Part shown: in pieces, positions 56,072 to 64,000 of the stretch
How the letters are laid out: the number at the start of each line of letters is the position of its first letter
How positions within the stretch are numbered: position 1 is the first letter of the stretch
Source: Allolobophora icterica
Taxonomy: Eukaryota; Annelida; Clitellata; Crassiclitellata; Lumbricidae
Length of the DNA: 64,000 nt
Assembly: GCA_963556255.1 (NCBI GenBank)
Contig: OY744605.1
Coordinates: 10,305,326 to 10,369,325 of the forward strand
Reading direction: 5' to 3'
Notes under the pieces: generated by a model
The model's input: only the letters and a program-made list of their open reading frames with translations
The model's database searches: none
Told to the model about the DNA's origin: nothing
Position numbers and translations under genes: made by a program

Positions 56072-56236
56072 TGTCTGTCTGTCCGTCCCGTAACAAACAC
56101 TATTGTGACGTCACTATACTGCCGCCTTGGCGACGGTTGTCTTGACGACGGCTATAGGCCTATAATGTGACGTTATTGTTATCACTGCAATAATAATTGT
56201 TTTTTATATACCGTGATTTTTCACGGGTTACAGCTA
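56072..56236 (+). mobile_element. Mini-Helitron, family 2, copy 3 (5'-truncated)
   Basis: It has the CTGTCTGTCCGTCCCGTAAC part onward, through hairpin CCGTGATTTTTCACGG and GTTACAG/CTAG/T, but lacks the TCAACTTACATAATAACC start. It faces copy 2, giving an inverted repeat with arms of about 165 bp separated by about 60 bp of ATATGTATAGCTAGT repeats. Confidence 0.72.
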
Positions 56237-56688
56237 GTAAGGGCCTATATATAAATACAATAACGGTAATAACAGCATTAATGAATAAGAAATTTAGGAC
56301 GTAGGCCTACATCACGTCAATCGTGTGACGTCACAGTAGGCCTATATGGTTTCCAGACGACATTATCTAGCCTATTTTAAACCGACAACTTCTTTAATTT
56401 GAATATCATTTTGAAAAATTATTTAGGCCTACTTTTGAAGTATTAGACAACTTTGTCGTAAACGGTTTGCTTTTGCAGTAGCGCTTGGGTTTTTTCGATT
56501 TGCTCGGGATTTACCTACAACCATGTTTCTTGTAATATTGACCTTCATTGTGACAATAGGCGACGTTTATTTTTCTCATAGTCGTAGTACTTTCCTTTAT
56601 AGGCCTACTAAGTTGAAGAAACGGACATCTGCAGAATTCAGCAAACGAATGAAGGCTCACTTAATATAAGAAAGCTTTTGATAGTGCG

Positions 56689-57225
56689 CATAGGCGTAAT
56701 TTATGTGGGGATACACATAGCCCCCCACATTTTGGACAGGGATACCGTAGCCCCACTTTTTAAACAATGTCAATCAATATTTTATTATTGTGGCTTCCCA
56801 GAGATCGCAGTCTCCGCCTTACTTCATGTGCGTAGACACAGTGAGGAGTAGGTAAAACAAAAGTACGAAAGTACTTAAATACGCAGATAAACCGAAAGCC
56901 AGACGAAGAGAGTAACAGGTAATCAGACAGGCAGACTTTCAACCACACAGGTCACCATATCCAAACCTGCTAGCTGAAGAAGGCTCCCTCCGTTACACAA
57001 TATAAACATTTAAGACGTCGTTGATTTTGATACGGAAAATGAATAAAATTAATGTGTTCTAAATAGAAAACGTGTAGATGACATTTGCCGTTATGGAGGT
57101 AAGTTCATCAGCGTTTCATAACCAGTTACTGGCAGGGTAATATGTCCAAAAAATGGTCTCCACGAGAAAAGCGAAAGTGTAGAAGAAATTGGCACCCCAC
57201 TGTTTAGACCATAATTACGCCTCTG
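56689..57225. mobile_element. hAT-like element (CATAGGCGTAATTTATG / CATAATTACGCCTCTG)
   Basis: 537 bp with imperfect inverted ends. The left 80 bp, with GGGGATACACATAGCCCCCC, resemble the right side of the MITE at 3,973-4,170. No target duplication is visible. No coding. Confidence 0.6.
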
Positions 57226-57494
57226 ATTACAATTACAATTGAGCGCTGACCTTGCAAATCCAAGAGAAACGGTTCGATTATTTTATATACTCTGACGAAT
57301 ACATTTACAAGTTTTACCGTGTTAAGTTACAATTACAGTTAAAATGATCAAACTCAACAGTGGCGCAACCGACTCGAACCAGTTAAATTACCGTCGAATG
57401 ATGCAGACTTCAAATTAGCATTGCTACCATTGCTGTGTACCTTCAAGTAGCTATCTGATTGGACGAGGTTGGACTCTAATGAGTCTCTCTTGAG

Positions 57495-57535
57495 TTGGCG
57501 CTATATAAATTTGCAATTACAATTACTGGCCGCTA
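57495..57535 (+). repeat. LINE/SINE tail, GGCGCTATATAAAT then TTGCAATTACAATTAC
   Basis: The only plus-strand copy I noticed of the tail module that elsewhere in the window appears on the minus strand. About 200 bp of preceding sequence probably belongs to the same element. Confidence 0.55.
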
Positions 57536-57639
57536 ACGCCATCGCTTACCCCACTCCCGGTTCAGTCTTTAAAACGGGAACATTCAATTAACAATTTAAC
57601 ACGGTTAAGTAGTCATTAGAGGGGGCTGTTACCCATTCG

Positions 57640-58460
57640 TACAACCCTTCTAATCTACCCCGGATCCTATCACGTCCTCAGTCTTCTACCCTCAGGCGTT
57701 CTTATCGAATCGACCCTTTCAGGGTATTTATCTCCCTTCCATCTCGGCCGATCATCCAGTGGCGACGGTGTATCCCATCTCCCACTTAAATTACAAGTCA
57801 TTATACGCCCCTCCTTCCAGAGTCCGGCGACACCGGTAAGTCGGGCACGTAGCGGCCGGGATGAGCGACCGTACGAGGCGAGGTGAGACCGGGTCTTAGC
57901 GTCGCTCCTACCCTTCGGACGGGGCTGAATAATTGAACGGGGGAAAACGAAACAGAATGACAATTAATCGCCGTTGCTAAAGACCACTTTAATTGAATTG
58001 AAATCCGGACGCCGGTTTAGCCAGCCGACCTCGGACGCATTTACCGGCATTATTTTTCAATTTGTTCCCAAGATATATCCGCCAGGCTGTCCCGACGGGC
58101 GATCGCTAAAGTCCCCCTGATGAGAATTGATTCCCGTCGCCGACAGGTTTATCTCTACACGTCGCTTCGAGGGAAGGACGGCCGCCCGCCCGGCAGACGA
58201 TCCGCGCCACGCACCGTTCAAGCGACAGGTGCCCGTGGTGTCCCAGACGCCGGCTATTGGTGCGTTGACGGACGCAGGATGGCGCCCCTCGCTGCGGCGC
58301 GGACTGGAGACGCGTGCGAGCCAGATGCTGCGTTTATGAAGGACTTAGCGTTTATCGGAAAGGCTGCCGGCAGACTTGTTGGACTCGGAACTTGGACCAC
58401 CCACTCTCGTATAGGCCGAGGCTGGGCAAATGAAGTCGTTAGAACGTTATAATTGTGGTC
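57640..58460. other. CpG-rich unique block of unknown function
   Basis: About 800 bp markedly richer in GC and CpG than its surroundings, with short conserved-looking AT islands (GACAATTAATCGCC, TTTAATTGAATTGAAAT). Overlapping frames (minus 57,963-57,670 and plus 58,120-58,452, 110 codons) follow from low stop density in GC-rich DNA and have no motif. It could be a CpG island, an unannotated first exon, or a regulatory element. Confidence 0.4.
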
Positions 58461-58589
58461 AGTCTTTGGGTTCTTGTATCGAGAGATTGGTATCTCATTG
58501 TCGTAATTGTAGTTGCGGCTGTTGTTTAAGTTTTAGTTGCAGTTGACAATTGTTACTGTCACTGTTGTTGTGATTGTTAATTACCTTTA

Positions 58590-58676
58590 GATAATGATTC
58601 GGATGAGACTCGAACCCGCACTGTCCGCGTAACGCGGCGAGCCCCTAACCTATCGGCTACCTTGCTCAACTAAGTA
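58590..58676 (-). mobile_element. tRNA-derived SINE head
   Basis: The minus strand has A box GGTAGCCGATAGG and B box GGGTTCGAGTCTC about 45 bp apart, like the heads at 3,197 and 32,785. The acceptor arms GCAAGGT and CCGAATC cannot pair, so it is not a working tRNA. Confidence 0.6.
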
Positions 58677-58689
58677 TTGTGCATTAATT

Positions 58690-58990
58690 ATAATGTATTG
58701 CATTGTATTATTGCATGGTATTGCATCATATCGTGCTGTATTATATCATATTGTATTGTTTCGTATTGTATTGTACGTATTGTATTGTATCTCATGGCAT
58801 TATATCGTATTGTATCATATTGTATCATATTGTTTTGCATCGTATTGTATCGTATTGTATTGTATCGTATTGTATCGTAGTGTATCGTATTACATTGCAT
58901 TGCATTTTATTGTATTATATTGCTTGCATCATATTATATTGTATCAAGTTGTATTGTATTGTATAGTATTACATCGTTACGTATACTGTG
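58690..58990. repeat. TATTGTATCG degenerate repeat
   Basis: About 300 bp of TGTATTGTATCG and CATATTGTATCA words without a fixed period. Ile/Val/Leu/Tyr-rich frames are artefacts. The flank 59,000-59,470 shows no gene. Confidence 0.88.
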
Positions 58991-59470
58991 TTGTATTGCA
59001 TACAGATAGCAGCCACAATTGACGGTGTTCTTGTCTAATCGAGCATTCGCGCCTAATCCCGTGTTAAGTGGAGTCATTTTCCCGCCGGCGGGAAATCTCT
59101 GGTCGTTCGCTGCAGGTGCTCGTTTGTAATTGGGGTTGTAAAATTAACGGCAGTTTGTATGTTCGACATCCGTCATGCTGCAGGATTTTAACAGACGACA
59201 AATTCATGACTACTTAGTCCTGGATATCAACTGCTGGAGGCACTTACGACTTATGCTATAGATACCGAATTTACAGTGAAAAACGATAGGACAAAACATC
59301 ACCAAACAATAGAATACAATACATTATAGTACGATACAGACCCACACTCATACAAGCATACATACATGCTTATATTCATATTAGATAATATATTCATACA
59401 TACACGTACGTGCATACATACATATACATGTGTGTATTCTGCATATATAAATAATACATAGTCTGCATGT

Positions 59471-59790
59471 CAATTCAATTCAATTCAATTCAACTTTATT
59501 GATCCGAATTCAAAACAAAAGAACAGTAGGCACCAATCGGAATGTAAAAACATTCGGGATACAATAGGGAAAGCCCAAAAGGGACATACGTCTCGCTTAA
59601 TTAGGGCTGCCTATTTGTTACATAGCAATAAGATGGCACCAAAAAAAGAAGAAAATGATGGGAACAAAACCATGCCCTGAAAATAATGTCCTTGGGGTAT
59701 AGTATGAATGAAAAGTAAAAAGACTAGTTGAAAATACAAGAAAATGCAAACAAACAAAACAAAAACAAAAAACCGAACAGAAAATGCATC
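59471..59790 (-). mobile_element. LINE/SINE 3' region with TCAATAAAGTTGAATTGAA tail
   Basis: On the minus strand a 3' end GGATCAATAAAGTTGAATTG followed by AATTG repeats is typical of L2/CR1-type elements. About 260 bp of preceding AT-rich sequence belongs with it. No coding remains. Confidence 0.55.
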
Positions 59791-59839
59791 AGATGATCAG
59801 CATGGCTCAGCCGAGCACCTATTACTGTAAACAGGATTA

Positions 59840-60530
59840 CAGAAAAGACATACATACACATACATGAATACAACCATACATTCACACATACATACATACA
59901 TGCTTACAATCGTACAGAAATGCATACCTACATTCATAAATATATGCACACACACATACATACATACATGCATACATATATAGATAGATACAGAAGTATA
60001 ATGTAAACTGACCATATACTTCGCTAATAGTGCAACAGAATAGGCAGTGTGTAAGTCATGCAAAACAGTGGCGTCCCTGGCGATTAAAACATTACGCCAA
60101 GTTCAGCACAAGGGCCGACTGTAGACATCTACCGAGTTTGCATTCAACCGTCGAAATGCAAATACGCATGTATGCATGAGTATGTATGTGTGCAAGGAAG
60201 AATGTATACTGTATGTATGCATGTATATATATATTCGCGTGTATCATTTTACGTATATATGGATGTATGAATGTGTTTATGCATGTATGTAAGTATGTAT
60301 GTTATATATATATATATTCGTTTATTGAGAAAAACTGGATGGCACACCGCACCCATGTTGCATGTTGTATGTATAATATTATCTTTGTATGTATGTATGT
60401 ATGTATGTGTATATGGATACATTTATGTATGTATGCATGCATATATATGTTTGTATCATTGTTTGTATGTATGGATGTTTGAGTGTTGTGTGTGTATGCA
60501 TGTATAAAAGTATGTATGACATGTATGCAT
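59840..60530. repeat. ATAC and ATGT microsatellite tracts
   Basis: ACATACATAC (59,848-59,980) and its complement-type ATGTATGT (60,160-60,530) flank a short unique middle. Tyr/Cys/Met frames are artefacts. Confidence 0.85.
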
Positions 60531-60695
60531 ATCACATCTCGTTTCTTAATACCACCTGCGCCGCCTAGCGAATTCAGCTATACACTGGAATTGTTTGACT
60601 GTGAATGGAAATATCAGACATGGAGTGTGATAGACAGAGAGAGGAAAACAGACAGAGACAGACAGGGAGAGACAGAGACAGAGAGACACAGAGAG

Positions 60696-60809
<114 letters not shown>

Positions 60810-60861
60810 AGAGACACAGACAGAGACACAAACACAGACACAGACACAGACAGAGAGAGGC

Positions 60862-61060
60862 GTGGTCAACGCCAGTCTTGTTGTCAAGACCTTAAACCTC
60901 AAGACCAAGACCAAGACCAATACCTTGAACCTCAAGACCAAGACCAAGACCAAGACCTTGAACCTCAAGACCAAGACCAAGACCAAGACCTTGAACCTCA
61001 AGACCAAGACCAAGACCAAGACCTTGAACCTCAAGACCAAGACCGAGACCAAGGCCCAAA
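60862..61060. repeat. CAAGACCAAGACC repeat element, copy 1
   Basis: It starts GTGGTCAACGCCAGTCTTG, then repeats CTCAAGACCAAGACCAAGAC followed by CTTGAAC in units of 36 bp about four times. The element at 62,326 shares the repeat and, inverted, the GTCAACG-CAGTCTTGTTGTC end. Class unknown. Confidence 0.75.
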
Positions 61061-61064
61061 AAAA

Positions 61065-62325
61065 TCACAGTCGTATCCAGACTTCTATTCCTTACTAAAA
61101 ATTGTCCAGTCGGACTACTCGTTATTTTAATGAAAACATTAGTTTTTTCTTTTATTCAAGCAAAACAACTTTAAATGGAGACTGCAGAGAATTCCGAATT
61201 CGTATTTACAAAAGTCCTTCATGCGAAATGTTATTCCAAATGCCTGTTGAATTTGATAAAAACCAATTTGCTCAGATTTTTCTGACCAAAACGTGACCTG
61301 TGGGGCGTCATTAAAATTCTGCCATGTGAAAAAACACGGTCTACAAGTGCTGAAATCCCTTGCACACAAAGCAGCTTTCAAGAACCGGATGTTGTCGCAA
61401 TCGAAGGTCGCCTTGTCGTGTGTTTGCCGTGTGTTGATGTCGACCCTCGACTGCTTGTTCTTTTACTTGCACTTTTATTTAACGTGCCTAACTTTTCTAT
61501 AGAAGATTCACGACGAACTTTGTTTAATTAATAAATGAATTTAATTAAAGAAACAAATATATACACTAACTCTACGGGAACTTCCACGTAGTATTAAAGC
61601 GTTTAGATATTAAATCGGACTATCTCAAATGTTGCTTCGTACAGCCTAACTACAGATCGTTCTTTCGCGTCAGTCTCTGAATCTGACGGACTAATACTCT
61701 GCCGCCGCCGCTGGTCGCTCCTCTCGATGTTGATCGCTCGACCGTTGTTCTCACGTCGCGCTCGTCAGTAGTACAAGTCCCGTATTCTCCTTTTCCTTCC
61801 GTTAAGTAGGAACTTCAGCGTGCATCGGTCAGCCCCCTCCCCACGTCATGCTATCGTCAATTAGTGTCAGATTGCTCCTCGAGACGCGGGTCGTCGCTCG
61901 CCTGCAGCGCGGGCGGTGTCTGGTTACACCATAGCCGCGAGGTGTCCTATTACACCTTGGCTGTGTGGTGTCCGATTACACCTCGGCCTCGCTGCCTTCA
62001 TTGTTGACCAAGTGGAGACTGGCTTTCGTCCGTCATCATCCTATCTCGACCGTCAACGACGACTCCATCGTGATGATGATGACATCTCGTCGTTGTCGTC
62101 GATCTCCTCACGCGACAGATGTAAATGTACAAATTAATCATGAGTCTGTTTCGAAATCATTCCATGGTAAATAACCGGAAGTCAAAATAATTGTCCAAAA
62201 CAACAGTGCCTCATTCACACCGTGTAAATAGGCCTACTAAAGCAATAACTGTATGAGTAATTATTGGATTAATTTTTAAAATTCTTGCCGTTTATTAAAA
62301 TTAATGACTGTTCATATTGACAAAA
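61065..62325. other. Intergenic stretch between two CAAGACC repeats
   Basis: No recognised gene. 61,670-62,130 is richer in CpG and Arg/Ser codons, but its frames are short and motif-free. It might be a regulatory or 5' UTR region of a gene outside view; I cannot support that. Confidence 0.4.
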
Positions 62326-62515
62326 GTCTTGGTCTTGGTCTTGCAAAACCAAGACCAAGACTTTGAACCTCAAGACCAAGACCAAGACCTTGAACCTCAA
62401 GACCAAGACCAAGACCTTTGGTCTCAAGACCAAGACCAAGACCAAGACTTTTAAAAACGAACTCGAGTGCACTCGAGACCAAGACCTTGGTCTCGAGGAC
62501 AACAAGACTGGTCAA
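62326..62515. repeat. CAAGACCAAGACC repeat element, copy 2
   Basis: Begins AAAGTCTTGGTCTTGGTCTT, turns through a short loop (GCAAAA) into ACCAAGACCAAGAC units and ends GGACAACAAGACTGGTCAAC. The first 40 bp form an inverted repeat. Confidence 0.75.
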
Positions 62516-62574
62516 CGTTTAGATTCCGAGTTCAAGAAAAAATTAATCTGCTAACTCATCACACTTACTCATTA

Positions 62575-62622
62575 TTCATTATTCATATTCATATTCATAT
62601 TCATATTCATATTCATATTCAA
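62575..62622. repeat. ATTC/ATTCAT microsatellite
   Basis: Two ATTCATT units then six TATTCA units. Confidence 0.9.
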
Positions 62623-62861
62623 TGTTGCCTCTTGCGATTAACATAATGACTGCGTGTCTTTATGAGAAATGCGAAAATCGATGGTAAGATTCAAATCTCT
62701 GCCAGTATAGAGGAAGATACTCAAATATTTCTGCGCTATAATCGCCCTATGAAGACATTGAGGGGTATCTCAAAGGTTATCCTCTCCTAGACTGTAAGTC
62801 CGTGGCATAGCGTCGTTCACAAATAGCTCAACATATGACAATTTTGCTGCTTAGCGACGAT

Positions 62862-63060
62862 TCGAGCGGCGCAGAATAGGATGACTGAAGCTGTCGATTC
62901 GGAATTTAGACAAGCCTGCTAGAACAGAACTATAGTAATCCAACCGCGTCAAAATGAATCGTAATCGTAATCGTAAACCGTACATTTCTAAAGCGCAGGG
63001 AGCCTGCTTATTCACGAGCGCTGGAGGAATACGGAGCGGGTAATAAGATAAATTTAGCCT
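62862..63060 (-). mobile_element. LINE reverse-transcriptase fragment followed by a LINE tail
   Basis: The minus strand reads LTRLDYYSSVLAGLSKFRID (62,945-62,880), the conserved YCN/LLAGLP region of CR1/L2-type ORF2. Next to it an AATCGTAATCGTAATCG tail (62,954-62,974) and TTTCTAAAGCGCAGGGAGCC with GCTTATTCACGAGCGCT mark the 3' end of another minus-strand L2-type copy inserted there. Confidence 0.7.
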
Positions 63061-63389
63061 GGTGACATTAATCTGACAAAAGCAGGACCTGCAGAAGGTC
63101 ATTCTAGGCCTACAAGGAATCGAAAATATTAGTTGAACAGTCTTTCAGAGGGCAACAACTGAAAATCTATGCGGACATGGTATGAAACTACATCAAAGGA
63201 GGTTGCGATTTGACATTGCATGATTGTGAAGCAATGGCACCAGCTTTACCATAGAAAAGTGTATCTGCACCAAGCTTAAACACTTTCAAACATAAACGAG
63301 ATAGTTGGGTGGAGTGGTATACGGTGCCTTGCTCTTAGCTTCAGAGTAGCGCTTTAGAAATTTGGAGGTTACGATGCTGCTTAGACCAT

Positions 63390-63824
63390 CAGTGCCGGAT
63401 TTACCTAAAAGCTAAAAAAGCTACAGCAGAGGGCCTCACAATCTGCAGGGGCCTAAAAATATGTATAATATCTTTGGGTGGCTTTTAAATTTTTTTATTG
63501 CATTGTATTTAGAAATTTATAAAGCGCGTCTCACAGAATAAATATTCAAAGGCGCTCTCAGCACTGAAGCACCGGGGAAACCGAAATGCCTTTAGGGAAC
63601 GCGAATGTTTAACCTTTTTAAATGGCTTGTGTAACAAATTCCACCTCGCCTGAGTAAATGCATCCGTTTGAAAATAATTGGAATTTTTCACTGCAAGCCT
63701 TGGCATTTAAATAATTTAAAGGCATATATATTTTCAAGTTTTGTGAGATCTTCTGGTGTAATTTTTAACAAGGGCCTCCAAGCTTAAATAGCTTAAGGCC
63801 TCAACAAGCCTAAATCCGGTACTG
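63390..63824. mobile_element. hAT-like element (CAGTGCCGGATTTA / TAAATCCGGTACTG)
   Basis: 435 bp with inverted ends differing by one inserted base, and AGGGCCT-type blocks inside both ends (GAGGGCCTCAC, AAGGGCCTCCAAG). It contains a TTTATAAAGCGCG LINE-tail module near 63,520. No target duplication found. 63,830-64,000 ends in another TTATATAGCGC tail. Confidence 0.65.
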
Positions 63825-64000
63825 CCGATGCATCGCTAAGGGCGGGGTCAAACATTACATCGGGTACAAAAAGCCGGAGAGATTTCGGCTCGTTTAAACC
63901 GCTTATGCTAAGCACATCGTTAACAGTAGGTAAGTATGTATCCTGAATACTTATATAGCGCTTATTCGGCCACTTAAAAGCGCTGATGGTGCTGAGCATA

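Noticed and set aside
58120..58452. 110-codon frame in the CpG-rich block as a gene
   Set aside because: Stop-poor because of GC content, no motif, overlapping equally long frames. Kept only as part of an unexplained block.
58590..58676. Functional tRNA gene
   Set aside because: A and B boxes are present but the acceptor stem cannot pair; the same head is dispersed elsewhere as a SINE.

Overview
This is nuclear DNA of an animal, probably a marine invertebrate. Genes are split by GT-AG introns, most of the window is LINE, SINE, hAT, Helitron and microsatellite sequence, and there is no operon-like packing. A PARP14-type multi-RRM/KH/macro gene, an NK1-class homeobox gene and a long C2H2 zinc-finger array fit an invertebrate deuterostome (echinoderm or hemichordate) better than an arthropod or nematode. 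I cannot name the species. The palindrome TAGGCCTA is strikingly frequent.

Layout. (1) About 1.1-18 kb, minus strand: a large part of a PARP14-like gene. I could define eleven exons by matching splice sites and phases. They encode at least six tandem RRM-like domains, a KH-like block, one macro domain and the start of a post-macro KH-like region. The first exon(s) lie above 17,961 and the WWE/ART end should lie beyond position 1; neither is visible. Its introns hold hAT elements with perfect target-site duplications, LINE 3' ends, SINEs and tandem repeats. (2) 18.4-21.6 kb: two Helitrons inserted head to tail 3 bp apart. One carries a mini-hairpin repeat and a nested hAT element. The other carries about 840 bp of almost pure G and T. 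A 345-bp tandem duplication follows. (3) 21.6-39 kb: no host gene that I can support. It holds decayed LINEs, Harbinger-, mariner- and hAT-like elements, a 16-copy 38-bp minisatellite, many microsatellites and a cluster of one SINE family. (4) 39.1-42.1 kb, minus strand: a complete two-exon NK1/Nkx1-class homeobox gene of 293 codons with a hAT element in its intron. Upstream, 43-48.6 kb contains complex, non-repetitive blocks that could be regulatory. (5) 51.6-53.6 kb, plus strand: a 680-codon C2H2 zinc-finger gene with 24 finger units, two of them degenerate, plus decayed finger relics upstream. (6) 54-64 kb: hAT and Helitron-like short elements, a CpG-rich unique block at 57.6-58.5 kb, microsatellites and LINE tails.

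The three host genes look functionally independent: ADP-ribosylation/RNA-binding, a developmental transcription factor, and a DNA-binding zinc-finger protein. Most long open frames elsewhere are artefacts of tandem repeats whose unit lacks stop codons. All identifications come from reading the sequence; no database search was run.
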